This document shows, in pieces, positions 44,545 to 56,338 of a stretch of DNA of 64,000 nt; position 1 is the stretch's first letter; each line of letters opens with the position of its first letter. Source of the stretch: Ophioderma brevispina (lineage: Eukaryota; Echinodermata; Ophiuroidea; Amphilepidida; Ophiodermatidae). The stretch covers positions 31,262 through 95,261 of the forward strand of contig JAMKCH010058346.1 of NCBI GenBank assembly GCA_023653785.1, read 5' to 3'. The notes under the pieces were generated by a model. The model was not told the origin of the DNA, searched no databases, and saw only the letters and a program-made list of their open reading frames with translations. The translations under genes and the position numbers were made by a program.

Positions 44545-45854
44545 TATTTTGTGGCTTTAAGTCTGTTTGTCATAATAAATGAGACTTTCAAACAGCTGTG
44601 CCAAGTTTTTCATGTCCATACCCAACGTTTACCCCCTTTGATCTCCTTTGACCTTGATGACCCCCGATTACCTGTGCTCACTACCATACTAACTCGGTCT
44701 TCGTTCGGTCAAGGGACACCCCACCACCAAGTTTGAGGAATGTGCGACTCCCAGGGGGTTCTCACATTGGATGTAGTCTAGGTACGCGGCCGCGCTATAA
44801 GACCCTCATTTTCAGGCTCTTTTTCAGTTCCATTGACCCCCATTTTAGGATCCATTCATTCCAGGATTATACTTTTTATGGCCAAAGCCATATTCTGCCA
44901 AATTTTCTTTTTCCTTCAAAACTCCTCAAAAGTAGCTGGAAATTGGGGAATCGCAGCTAATTTTCCTGAAATTTTTTGGAAAACCTAGCTCCGAAGACAC
45001 CATTTTTTAGGGCTTAATCAGCTAGCTATCAGCTCCGGAGCCTCAATTTTTGAAATCTGGGTGGCACATACCTACCCAAAAAAGAAAGTTGAGAACCCTC
45101 ACCCGGGTGTGTAGACCTCTGTCAGACAGACATAGACAGACACGCCAGTATAGATATATACTGTGGTTTTGTTCCTACTAAACGCCCCTGCTCTATAAAC
45201 ACCGCCCACGAGTGTTGGATAACACAATTCAAGAAAATGAGTTAAAGCGACCTAAAATCACATGATTTTATGGCCGGGACTGTCGTAAGCCATATCCTAA
45301 TCGCTGTTGTGCACAGATGTAATAGATTAATTCGTATTGACCTTTTGACCTTCAGGAGGTGCGAAACAGTGCCCCCCTGCTCGTTCGTTGGGTGGTTATT
45401 GGGTCATCTTGAAAATAAGCGTGTGTAGGTATGTCTTGCGGGACCTTTTGACTTCTCCATTTTTTTGACTGTAATAAACGCCCTCCCTTTTGAAAATGCA
45501 ACCGCCCCGGGGCTTTCATTTAGAACATACGGTAGATGAACAGTCCCTAACAGATACGTGTATGAGGCAACAAAAACAGTCCTAATATGTAGCCGATGAG
45601 AAAGATACCTGGGAGGGGGACCTGCCCCCCCCCCTGTCCGGGAAAGATTACTTACATCTTTTGCAGTTCTAATTCATGAAGATTGCTAGCACTGAGTGAG
45701 TGTATAAGTTTTCCTTTCCTCCTTCTTTCTGAGCCTCCGTAATATCGCAGTACTTCCGTGTCGCTGAAGCGTCCTCGGTGAATGTGGCATCACTTTTGCC
45801 CCTCGCATGAAATTCCTCCCAAATGGAAAGAACGGGGACTGGAAAAATAACAGA
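44545..45854. other. No gene seen
   Basis: CTAAACGCCCCTGCTCTATAA near 45178 and TAATAAACGCCCTCCCTTTT near 45474 are related words about 300 bp apart. CCTTTGACCTTGATGACC near 44647 resembles the 60.7-kb repeat. No gene. Confidence 0.4.
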
Positions 45855-46224
45855 TTAAAGACACTATCAAGTGATTTGAAAATTTTTGAATTTTGCATGA
45901 ATACTCAAATTAAGGTAATTTCTTTAGAATTCTCATAAGTTTACCTTTTTTTTTTGTTTTCCCAACTGAAGAATTGACGGAAAGGGAGACAAAACTGGCA
46001 GTGTTCCAAGATAGATCTCCCCATTCAATTACGTGTTGTAGTCATGTCCGAACGGACAGTAAATTGAGTAAAATTCCGATTCTGTTTTGAGGTGGCTTCT
46101 GGTCTTATCATTTTCAGGGTATTTTAGGATACATGTCTTGTACATACATGCAAAAACGATCTGATTTTTTGATGATTTTTTTTTTCTATTTCTGATTTAG
46201 GCTAATCACTGATAGTGTCTTTAG
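45855..46224 (+). mobile_element. Family B MITE, copy 3
   Basis: TTAAAGACACTATCAAGTGATT to AATCACTGATAGTGTCTTTAG; internal ATTACGTGTTGTAGT and GTCCGAACGGACAGTAAA as in the other copies. 370 bp. Confidence 0.8.
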
Positions 46225-46907
46225 GCAAATTAGATGAGAATTACTTAAAGGGAAGGACGATTTTTGAAGGACAACAAGTTGGTTATATAATATTTATAAG
46301 GTATGATCTCCATTTTCTTTGGCCTTTAGTGTTAGTATCCTAAAAACTGTTTAAAGGGGCATGTTCCAATGGCTTTGGGACCCCCCTGGAAAACAAAAAA
46401 AAAATTACCCCCGGAGTAGTATCATTTTTGATCACAGATGAAAGGCCAGTTTTTTTTTTTTTTCTCACTTCTCGATGTCATTCTGAAATTTTAGCTTCCA
46501 ATCCATTTCTTTCTTTCTCAGATCACAGACAAAACAATTTTTTTAAAAATGCAGAACAAGCACCTTTAAGGTCAATCCTAGAGCATTTATTTATTTCTCT
46601 GATTTTGTTGAAACTATGCAATGCTCTCCTTTCATCCATATGAGAAAGGTTATTGGACTCTATGTTTGACTCTCAATAAGTAATTTAGAAGGTTATTCCT
46701 CATAGACTAAGTGACAGGAATTTAAGATTTTTGAGGCTACAAATTTCCTCAAATTGCACTGGATCGGTTGTTGACCACCTACCCAAGATGGTTTCAAAGG
46801 TTTATCGACAAACAAGTACAAAAGTGAGAGGGGTTAAAAGTTTAATGACAACTCACACATTGTGCCATATGCGTGTCCTTAAGAATTAAAAAAAAAATAA
46901 CATTCAA
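46225..46907 (-). repeat. Spacer with a family S fragment
   Basis: 46735-46850, read on the minus strand, carries AATAAACC/AAACCTTTGAAACC, GGTGGTCAACAACCGATC and CAATTTGAGGAAATTTGT, matching 17.81-17.88 kb. Otherwise no feature. Confidence 0.5.
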
Positions 46908-48012
46908 TACAGGGCGAGTCACAAAAAGTACAACCAATGAGTGAATCGATTTTTCATGGGAACCCTCTGTGCTATTCCTATATTATTTCTTTTTTGTAGT
47001 ACATTGCTGCTTTGTTAGCTCTCGTATAAAAAAAAAATTATGGCATTAAAATCTGATTCACCCGCGTTCAAATGTTACGCTCGAGTGGAAAGTAACCCAA
47101 TGTGAAAGAACCGACAAGTACATATACACGCTAGAATACCGCAAATGTACTCTTGGATTTACTTTCAGCTTTGTTATTTGCAGCATATCCTCCATTACGT
47201 AACATTTGGAATAAATGTCATGGGAACACCAGTGAACGTAACCAGTCTGTGGGTGAGGGAGGAGGAGGGTAAGGGCGTTTATCTCCCCCATTCAAACTTT
47301 GCCCCCCTCGCTCAGAGATCAGGAAAAGTAATAAATTTATAGTATTGACCGCATTACCGTGTCGCCTTTGCAAAACGTGTTTTAGTGTAGGCCTCAAAAG
47401 TTAAATGGTTCCCATCCCATCGCCTGGTCCCCCTCCCCAAATGGAAACATGTTCTTGTTACATCGTGGGTAAGACAAAATGAAACCAGATCTCAAAATAA
47501 TTTTAATTAAATCCAATATTTAGACTTGAAGCACAATTTGCGCATCTGTTTCAAACTTGGCTTGATTGCCATGTAGTAAAACTGCAAAATATAGGGGCGG
47601 GATAACAGAATAAGGCATGATATTTTTTTCCATTTTAAATATATCCTGTTAATTTCATCAAATCTTAAGTCTTTTCAGCATTAAGCATTCAACACATGTC
47701 CGGCGTAGCATTTGAATACGGCGCCAATGAAATCATTCGTTAGTTTCATTTTGAATTCCTCACGCGGTTTAAGTAATGAGTATAATAATGAGGCTCATGT
47801 GACAGTCAGTGTGCAATTTGTTCGGGTCAGAAAATGGATACTACATCAAATTAACTGTAGCCTTTGAATGCTTGGATCGATTTTAAAAATTTAAAATTAT
47901 TGTGATGCTGATTAAACAGACTATCAAAACCATCAATTAATTTGTTAAATTCCTGTTTATGTTTCTCATAAAAATCCGTCATTTGTTGTACTTTTTTCTG
48001 ACTCACCCTGTA
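46908..48012. mobile_element. 1.1-kb DNA transposon remnant, TACAGGG ends
   Basis: TACAGGGCGAGTCACAAAAA, then AGTACAACCAATG at the left; CATTTGTTGTACTTTTTTC, TGACTCACCCTGTA at the right, about 33 bp inverted and starting with TA. The interior has no transposase, so it is non-autonomous or deleted. A related right end sits at 19.3 kb. Confidence 0.75.
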
Positions 48013-49659
48013 TATCAATATTACAATGCAATATTAAAACTTCACTTCAATAAATTCAAATTCCAACAATTATAAAAGATACACATACACTGATGAACCT
48101 GTCCATCTATCAAACAAGATACACCCCTTGATTGCAACAACACATAGCAATCACATATTCTACAGAAAAAAACATATATAGCTACAAAATATACTGATAA
48201 ATAATTCATAATTGTAATTATACACATCATACACTGATGAAATTTCATCACCCCTCCATGTATCAAGCAACTTCGGCTACTGACAAACAACAATCACATC
48301 AGAAACGCAACACAAGATCTATAAAAAAACCAAGATAAATCAATACAAGATTGAAACATTAAGGCAAATATAATACATGTTTAATCGGATGTCTCATCAT
48401 AATTGACATGTATATTACTTGAAAAAGAAGTTAAATTAGTAATTAACTTTAGCATTATACCCTAAAATTAGTAATTTTTTCATAGTGGGCGTGGGGGTTG
48501 ACCCCACCCTTTCTTTACCCCCACCCTTTTTACGAGACCACCCTGTATACTGGTAAAAATTCGGACCCCACCTTTTTACCAATAGCAGCAATTTTATGGT
48601 GACAATCGCAAGCAATATTTGTGATTACCAGTAAACAGTAATATGACTGGGGCATCACATGATGGATCATGTGTTGTTAGTTACCATTTAAATTGATAAC
48701 ACAAATATACACCTTAATAAGCCTTCTCCTATTAACATGTCTGTTTGGTCAACATGTGCGTATACTAAACCATATAGTTTATTATCTTTCATAACATTTT
48801 TCTCCTCTCCCCTCTTCATCCTGTAGATGATCTCGCATTCAATCTGTTCATCAACCTTACAGAAAAGCATGCAAGTGCATTGACAGCCCATTACAAGATA
48901 AAAAGATAGCATTGTTAACACTAGAGACTTAAGGTTAGGAGGCTACTGTCAGAGCATACACTGCTAAGGCAATGACCCAGAAAGGACTGCAGTCTCATGA
49001 GCAATAGAATAAAGCATGCCTTGCTAGGATAGGACTCAATAGCGCATGAAAGGACTGCCGGGTGTACGCAACGCATTCTACTAGTGAATTGAAGCCCATT
49101 ACAAGATTAGATTCAGAATAGATTACTGCACAAGATACTTTGTTAACTCAAACCACCTAGTGGTAAATTTAGGAGGCTACGATCATAAAGCTAAAGCACT
49201 GAACCTCAATGACTGTAGTCTCTATAGGGTTACTTAAGCAATCCGCTACATGGCAAGGATTAATAGGGACACAGTGTCATGATACACCATTGTACACCCA
49301 TTTTTTTAAAATTCTTCAATTACAAATATTTTTTATAAAACAGCTAGTATCTGCCACCGAGTCCACCCAAGAGAAGAATACTTGTCCAGAAAATATCCAA
49401 ATTGGAACTGGTTAATATAGGGAGAGTAACCCTATCACTGTTCTAGTCCCAGGAGGACCAAAAATTTGGTTTGCTTCAGCTCAATGTGTTTGTCAAAGTA
49501 CCCAATTTGTTATTACGTTTTACATATAAAACATCAGTCCAACCTAATCAAAAATAATGTTTCACTTTGTAGATGGTTATTTTGGCATGGGTTGCCCCCC
49601 CCCAAAGTTTTGGGATAACGCGTGTGACCTTCTGATGGTACAAACGTGACGAAATTTAT
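48013..49659. other. No gene seen; two old local duplications
   Basis: ACACTGATGAACCTGTCCATCT near 48086 resembles ACACTGATGAAATTTCATC near 48231. GGAGGCTACTGTCAGAGC near 48939 resembles GGAGGCTACGATCATAAAGC near 49171, each followed by ACTGCAGTCTC/ACTGTAGTCTC. No coding support. Confidence 0.4.
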
Positions 49660-49968
49660 TTGCCCCCCATGACCAAAAATAACCAACCAAGTGAAAGTGG
49701 ATATATTATTTTTGTTAGGCTGAGGGACTCAAGGTTGGTAATAATTAATAGTAGGAACCGATGTTACGTTGACAAACAGCATTGGGTTGAAGTAACAAAT
49801 CACCGGTTTTTGGTCAAACACGTGAACGAGAATGGCCCTGGTTATATTTATGAACTATGTTCTCCTAACATACAGCTAATATCAGAATCCTACATGTTAT
49901 GGTCATGTGTAAATGAAATTTGCCAGGTTAGCATAGTTCATAATTCTCATGGTCTAGTCATGGTGTGA
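49660..49968 (+). CDS. Uncharacterised 102-codon open frame
   Basis: The frame has mixed, protein-like residue use (RLRDSRLVIINSRNRCYV, HWVEVTNHRFLVKHVNENG) and no low-complexity bias, unlike most frames here. No domain recognised, no signal peptide, and no splice or polyadenylation context was established. It lies upstream of a MITE. Chance cannot be excluded. Confidence 0.2.
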   Translation: MPPMTKNNQPSESGYIIFVRLRDSRLVIINSRNRCYVDKQHWVEVTNHRFLVKHVNENGPGYIYELCSPNIQLISESYMLWSCVNEICQVSIVHNSHGLVMV

Positions 49969-50031
49969 TCTGTAAGCTAGTCGTTATGTCTTATGCCGGT
50001 GCATAACCAAAGGACATTCCAAATTAATACA

Positions 50032-50664
50032 TGGTCCATTTCACAGTAATTGCCAACTTTTTGAGTTTTCACTTAAAGGGACATAATGGCATGAAAAAAA
50101 TTGACATAATGAAAAAGACCTTACTGAGATCACTTCCACAAGTTTGAAAACAATTTGGATGTCCATTCTGTAAAAACAGTAAAAACAGGAAGAGTTCGAC
50201 TTCCAGGGGGAGGTGGCAGTTTGTGGCAATTTCTGGAACAAGGATGATTACTGCCAGCATTTACCAAACTTGAAAAGCATGTTACCATCAGCTCACAGAC
50301 CATTGCTATTGTACATGTGCTAATCCCAGCTAAGCCATCTTTCACTTGCCAGATCAATATCTTACTACAAGCCTAAAGTACAGGAGACAGCCCACACAAA
50401 ATGGTCAAAATTTAACCAATATGGAGTAAACCAAAAACATATTAGCTATGTAGAGCCTGTCAATTATTACTTTTGAGTTCTGCTGCGCAACTGGTGACAC
50501 TTTATTACCATGTGAAAAGAAAGTGTAGCAGAGTGCTCAAAACAGCAATCAAAATTTATAGTCTTACACACAATCATTTGAAAACATATAACAAAGCTTG
50601 TCACTAAGTTTGAAAAAGTGACCCCAGGTTGACAAAAAGTTGGCAATTACTGTGGAATGGGCCA
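50032..50664. mobile_element. MITE with 32-bp inverted ends next to the hAT relic
   Basis: TGGTCCATTTCACAGTAATT, GCCAACTTTTTG at the left; CAAAAAGTTGGC, AATTACTGTGGAATGGGCCA at the right. 633 bp. The Ser/Cys/Phe-rich frames inside are not conserved. It ends 22 bp from the last codon of the hAT-like relic. Confidence 0.75.
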
Positions 50665-50685
50665 AATTTGATACAACTGACTCAG

Positions 50686-52330
50686 TCACTGTTCATGCGG
50701 CTGCCGTTGCAACAAATTTAGTTCATCACTGTAGTCGTCTTTCACAGGAAGATTTACCTCTTTAAGAAGGTAGAGTGTTTCCATATTCTTCATACTTATC
50801 TGACCCCTGTGTTTTTCACATATCTGTGTTAGGTGGGAGTACGAGCGTTCTATCCACCCAGTATTGGGGGCTATAGAGATAGCTATGCGAACTAACTGAC
50901 ATATATGCGAGTAGACATTTCTTTGTTGTCCAAACCCTGCAGTAAACTGAGCTGAGTTGGAATAGTTGCGTTGGATTCAACAGCATCCTTTCTCTTCCTA
51001 GCCACTTATTTTAGTTCTGGGTATGCCCGTTTGAATTGATCTAGCAAATCTTCAGGAGGAATTGATCTTCTTCTTGTAGGTCACCGGATATTGCTATCGC
51101 AGTACTTATTCTGGGATGGTATGCGTATAATCCTTTCCATAGGATGTCTCCCCAAGAGCCGCACAAGACTAGTCTTGTTGCAACTCTCAGTTGAGTCTAG
51201 ATCGAATGCTGCAAAAGAACTAGAAAGTGTATCTTTGCACTGGTCCTTTAGTTTGTCTTCATATTTTTGTAGCACATTTTCTTTTCAGATCCGAGAGTCT
51301 GTGCCTCAATAACTTGCATGCAGCCTCACCTTCGTTCCCCGAACGGGCTCTGTGTTGGTAGTTGAGCCTTACTTTGTGCTCCTCATCATTCACATCCACA
51401 GTGAGGTCAAGGTTACCATTGACATCAAATTCTAAGTGCTCAAGCATGTCCCACTGGTTTGTTTTATTCTGTCCACACCTACTAGCCGTCCTCATCGCTA
51501 TCCCATACCCACTCGCTGATTCCACTAGAATCGAGTCAACTCTGTGCAGGTAAGACTGAAATTCCTGCTTGTTATCGTCGGCAGCAAGAACAAGGTAGTT
51601 GAGGTGGACTTCATAAGGAATTGCTCGCGGCTCCTCTTTACATTCCCATTAAACCAGAGCATCAAAGAGGGGCACAATCAGCTCACAACAGCGCTCACAC
51701 GCCTTGAAGAACCCTCCCATTCGAGTACTGCACCAGTTTCAATGTAGTATAATAGGGCGCATATCTACCCACATAATGCCTCGTTTCAACAACTAGTGTC
51801 TTGGGTCGTTGCTAGGTGAGACATTACGACTCTCAACGACTCATACAAGGTTGTGACCCTCTGTCTACTCATGGTTCTCGACTTGGCCAGACGCTTTAAC
51901 GTCCCATCTGCTGAGTGTGATGTGCAACCGACTTGATGGAGTAAAGTATGCATACTTCTTGGGTTATTTTTTTTTGTTAGCTGAAATTGGGTTGCCCCGC
52001 CTCTGGAAATTGCATTTGGCCAGTGTTCATTCTACATTGAATGGCCTCGAGTCATTCACACCAAAGTTACCATTTTCACGAGTCCCCTGGGGGCCTTGGT
52101 AATATCTCAGGGATATGACATGTTATACAGGTTGGTCAGGCGTGTTTTCTTTCACCCCACAGAAAGGGAAGGGGGCATTTTCATTCCTCGGGCGAGCCTT
52201 GTCATCAGTGTTTGACCTGCAAATTTTTCCAATTCTGGGTCTCCTTCACCTTCACGGGCTTGTTTTCTTCTGGAACTGTGAACTGAAAAGAATGCTAGTC
52301 GCTCTCCTCTTACTTAACTTAGGCAAGAGT
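50686..52330 (-). pseudogene. hAT-transposase-like relic (ZNF862-type), C-terminal half
   Basis: From the 3' end: an open stretch 50972-50686 encodes FGQQRNVYSHICQLVRIAI, IAPNTGWIERSYSHL and KHRGQISMKNMETLYLLKEV. That is the pattern of a hAT C-terminal dimerisation region (Ser-containing ERSYSxL, then LR/ISxxNxxxLxLL). Upstream, after stops at about 50973 and 51027, 51275-51081 and 51646-51259 encode WDMLEHLEFDVNGNLDLTVD, RHRLSDLKRKC and LVRLLGRHPMERI in overlapping frames, implying a frameshift near 51270. Further up, ADGTLKRLAKSRTMSRQRVT and YESLRVVMSHLATTQ (about 51910-51790) and FNVE...TLAKCNFQRRGNPIS (about 52050-51980) are open between stops. At least four breaks make an intact product impossible. 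The alternative is a gene with unrecognised introns, but two breaks lack splice signals. hAT assignment is from family knowledge. Confidence 0.65.
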
Positions 52331-52553
52331 AGTGAATTTCAATTCTTACTATGGCATGAATCTATTTGTTGTTGTAGTATGCCCAGCTGTTTGTGCACCA
52401 ATACCGACGTTTTTACATGATCTGATTTGTCAGACCCTTGTTGTGCTTTTATGTTTTCTAGTACTTGTACTAATAACAACCTTGTGTACGCACATCTTTT
52501 GAGTAACTGTTTTTTTTTTTTTGCTGTAACTTACACTGACACTCACAATTTCT

Positions 52554-52680
52554 TCAAGTAACATCTTCTCAGAAACTTTCAGATTTGAGTGACCAACCTG
52601 TACTTCAGATAGACCTGAATTGCCAACCCCACCCGCCTTACCTGACAATCTACATCTACAACCCGGACAAAAACGCTATT
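52554..52680 (-). CDS. Candidate exon with CPGCRC motif
   Basis: Minus-strand frame FCPGCRCRLSGKAGG, SEVQVGHSNLKVSEKMLLEE, ending at a good donor GTGAGT. A CxxCxC metal-binding-like motif opens it. It probably belongs to the same decayed gene as its neighbours; the acceptor (ATAG before CGTTTT) is weak. Confidence 0.3.
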
Positions 52681-52693
52681 CACTTCTTTACTA

Positions 52694-53253
52694 CTAGTTT
52701 GTTGCATCATGGAGAAGAGAATAATCTCTAGTATTTGGTTGTCTCAACACATAGTATGGATTTTCACGGTCTTTCTTTTGTTTATATCCATCTAAGATTG
52801 CTTTCTGAAAGCTTGGAACATTGTGTTTGTTTACAGCCACTTTTGGGGGAGGGGCGATACTCATTCCATTTACTTGGACGTGTTTAAGTACTGTGGAGTG
52901 GTACCCTTTAACCCCAGCCATTGACGTGTCATACATTTCAATGACCGCTGCATTGGACAACATTTTATTTACCCCTTTGTGAATAATTGAGAGTGCATAA
53001 TTTTGAGCCCATTTCTCCAAATCATCATTTGCTTTATCTGTAAGGGACAGTTTGTGTTCAACAAATTCATTCATATCCATGAATCTCAACTTCTTTCCTT
53101 GCTTGACTGTGACGACCGAGGCCCTCTTTCTCTTCTGACTGGCTTCCTCCAGGGCTTTCTCAGATGATGTTCCAGGTAAGTTGACAGAGGTCCTCTTTCT
53201 CTTCTGACTGACTTTCTGCTCAGACTCCAATGAGGTACCAGGTAAGTTATGTT
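52694..53253 (-). CDS. Exon of the ZNF862-like/hAT-associated gene, Lys/Arg-rich
   Basis: Begins after acceptor TTTCATTTTCAG (exon start 53253) and stays open for 186 codons to TAG. The N-terminal part repeats a unit: NLPGTS-LESEQK-VSQKRKRTSV, then NLPGTS-SEKALEEA-SQKRKRASV, a tandem duplication with basic nuclear-localisation-like KRKR. Then follow MNEFVEHKLSLTDKANDDLE, YHSTVLKHVQVNGMS and PYYVLRQPNTRDYSLLHD. The phase is compatible with the upstream exon ending at 56089 (G plus AA gives Glu). No known catalytic domain. Transposon-derived origin is inferred from the downstream hAT-like relic. Confidence 0.55.
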
Positions 53254-56088
53254 CTGAAAATGAAACATTTAGTCAAATACATTTTTAATTGGTGCTTGTT
53301 CCGATTTATGTCTATTGTGTTCCCATCTAGCACCGGGGGAAACAACTTGCGATTTTATTTTGATGATACAGTAATGCCTATTACAACGCCCTATTCACTA
53401 TTGATGCTAATATTTATGCTTAACCATCAAAACGACCATCACGTTTTTTTCTTGCTTATATCTTGGGAATAAATTTGGATTTCAAGGCTCAAATTTCAGG
53501 ACGACAATGAGAAAAACGCAGCTTTTCATCTGATATCAAAATCGATACTACTTCCGGGTAAATCAGAGAGGTCCCAAAGACAATCGGAACACGCATCTTT
53601 AAAATGCTCAAAGGGCGATTACTGCACTGCATCATACACCGGCAGATTATAGTGGACTGGCGTAGTTACAGTTCAAGTGGTTTTTGCTGATATAAGTTTT
53701 GGCAAGAGTTCCATACGTCCCCTATGGAATAATCCACACATGAAGGTTGCAGAAGGGAGGGGACATATGAAACTCTTGCCTCAGTTTTTCATTTTCAGAG
53801 AAATTAAAAAAAAAAATTTAGTTTTTACTAAGTGATTTTGCAATAAAATTTAGAGATAGTGTTTCCACAGCACAGGTCTTGATATAAGTACTATAATATC
53901 ATGATAATTGATGATTTGAGGGTGGTGGTTTTGGTTAGTATTTAAACAAGGCGGTTCTCGAACCACAAGTGTCGCCTGGTTGCGCGATCACTTGCTTTAT
54001 GATAAAAATTTGGCATTGTTGATAAGAACGAGAGCAAAAGCACTGGAGAGAAGTGTTATGTATAGCATTTAGCCAGCAAAGCATTTTTTAAAAAGGTGAA
54101 CCAAAATGTCTGAACAATATGCTATGCAAATAAGCTAATTAAAATTCATGAATATGCAAATAATGCAGCCAAAAGCTACACATGATATTGTGGCCCCTTA
54201 CTCTATAACCCTATCAACAAGTTAGAAGTAAATCGGGCATAGCGTTTAGCCAGCAGAGCATTTTAAAAAAGGTTAACCGAGTCATACGGACGGATGGGCG
54301 GACCCACACACAAATTTGGACGCAGTAGTGTCTCCATGATCATTCGTTCAGGTGACACAAAAATTGTAAAAATCGTACCACTTTAGTAATTATATTATTC
54401 AATTAGTAAATTTTATTAGATATTTTGTAAGAACCCAATATATTCCCAATTGCACCCCCCTAATATTTTTTAAGAAAAAGTCAAGTAATCTCACTCCTTA
54501 TTTTCAAAAGGGCACAGGGCAGTTACTTGAGCCAAGAGAAGAGGCAAGAGAAATTGGTATTTTACCGTCTGCCTGCGAAAAGCGATCTCAGGCTAAACGT
54601 ATGGACTGTTGGCCTGTGGTTTCTTTTAAACATGGCCCATCGTGGGCAGTTAGCGGGTCGCCTAAGAGCCAGTTAAAAGAAGAGGCTAGTGTGTATTTCT
54701 CACCTCGTTGTAATTATATTGATCTAATAAAACTTAATTTTACAACACAAAACAACCACAACATATCCACAATAGGCAATCTTTTATAAGACTTTGAACT
54801 GTCCAAACTTCCTTTCTCAAAATTCCCAGCATAATCCCAACCCTGAATGTTCAACTAAATAAAATATTGCTGTCAAACCCTCATTCGTGGTTACACCTGC
54901 CGTGATCGCAGTTTGTTAATTATAGGACTCCTGACCTTTGAATGCCTTGGATTGACCTTTGAGCCTCATGAGGGATCCCTCATTGCACCTATGATTCAAG
55001 TTTGGTTGAAATCAATTGAAGTATGCGGATATTACAGGCAGGGGCAGCCCAGGGTAAAATCATAGCGGGGCCAACGTCATAGGAGGGGCGACAATATTAC
55101 ACTCTTATCTCCATATGGTTAAAACACAAAATGTTTGCCACAATTTATTTTTAAACCCCCTTTTTTTCCTGAATTTTTGATAAACTGCGGGGGGGGGGGG
55201 TTGAGGGGAGCTTGGCCAAACCTGTGGTGCCGCCGGGTCCCCATTACAGCAATTTCATCCTTTTCACAACAACAAAACACTACAATCAACAACAGACATG
55301 AACAGACAACAGTGGAACAAGTTATCCCTATGTGTCTTCCTGCCTTACAGCAGACGACACAAAAACCAGTGGACTATTACACTCGGATCATTATTCATAT
55401 TTACCTCAAACCAGAGACTGAGTGACATAATTTTTCTGGTGGATGTAGGAGTGTCAGAAGTCAGATTATTTTAAACTGTACATGCGTGATCAAGACCCCT
55501 AACACTGTTCTATGTACAACATAATGAGTCATAGTCACACTTAAATGTGCACGAAGCATTCACATAACAGGTGTCCCCTAAAAAATCTAAGTACTATTTT
55601 TGCCCTGATGTAAAGCTTTCCTCAAATAACCCCATCCGACAGGATTAAGCTGAGAAATGTTTCTTCATTTAGTACAAAAATTTGAAATTTCCTAATTTTT
55701 ATAGAGCAAATAAGAAATTCCGCCTATGTTTTAAATAATTGAAATATAAGCAAATCAGAATCAGAAGCGCCTTTTTTCTCTCTTTTAAGGCATTCTGTTG
55801 CCAAATACAATGTAGAAATCTATTGAAGTGTCTAGCCTATAATGAAATTACTATTGTGATACAATATTTGGGCGCCTCAATATCTCTCGTTGCACCTTTA
55901 ATAAATTAATGAATGGTTATTATTCAAATCAATCATGTCATTAAAACATTCCAAATTTGGATGGATATACCAACTTTAGAAATTTTGAGTTAATAATGAT
56001 TAGTGAGTGTCAGTAACAAATAACTATCACTGTCATACAAAAATTATAACATTTCCAAAAATGCAGCTGCCACAGTCACCAAACCTAC
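53254..56088. repeat. Presumed intron filled with repeats
   Basis: Holds the dispersed core GGCGGTTCTCGAACCACA at 53947; two related blocks TAGCATTTAGCCAGCAAAGC (54064) and TAGCGTTTAGCCAGCAGAGC (54240), the second ending in GGACGGATGGGCGGAC; a relic of the 60.7-kb repeat at 54900-55430 (GACCTTTGAATGCC, ATTCAAGTTTGGTTGAAATC, CCCTATGTGTCTTCCTGCC); and family C copy 3. No gene is seen on the plus strand. Confidence 0.55.
55541..55901 (+). mobile_element. Family C MITE, copy 3 (uninterrupted)
   Basis: TTAAATGTGCACGAAG to TATCTCTCGTTGCACCTTTAA. It reads through CCCCATCCGACAGGATTAAG where the 23.5-kb copy carries family A, so it serves as the empty-site reference. 361 bp. Confidence 0.85.
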
Positions 56089-56338
56089 CTTCAATTCTAT
56101 CTACCACCTGAACGTCGTTATCATCATGATCATTGAAATCATGCTCACTTGTACCAGCTACAGGCTTGAGAAATGCAGAAAGTTTCTTTGCCTTAGACTT
56201 GCTTGGCTTTGCCGGGTCTGGGTGACAGTCCCGTTTATGCAAATAAGGGTGGGTTAGGTACCTCCTGAAAAAAGTTTGGATTTTATTAACATTTACGTAG
56301 GCCTTATATGCAGTGAGTGATGATTTACCACAAGTCAT
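56089..56338 (-). CDS. Candidate 5' exon with Cys/His-rich segment
   Basis: Minus-strand frame opens at ATG 56338: MTCGKSSLTAYKAYVNVNK, FFRRYLTHPYLHKRDCHPD, then a Ser/Lys/Pro linker and an acidic run (HDFNDHDDNDVQVVD). Just upstream TGC gives CxxC, so C-x2-C ... H-x3-H-x3-C could bind zinc. The exon ends at donor GTAGGT after GAATTGAAG (56089), phase 1, matching the exon starting at 53253. ATG start versus a longer 5' part is undecided: a TAA lies in frame a few codons before. Confidence 0.45.

Noticed and set aside
56265..56296. A 32-bp intron between GCCTAC/GTAAAT and TTTTTTCAG
   Set aside because: Far too short for a spliceosomal intron, and the frame is open through it.
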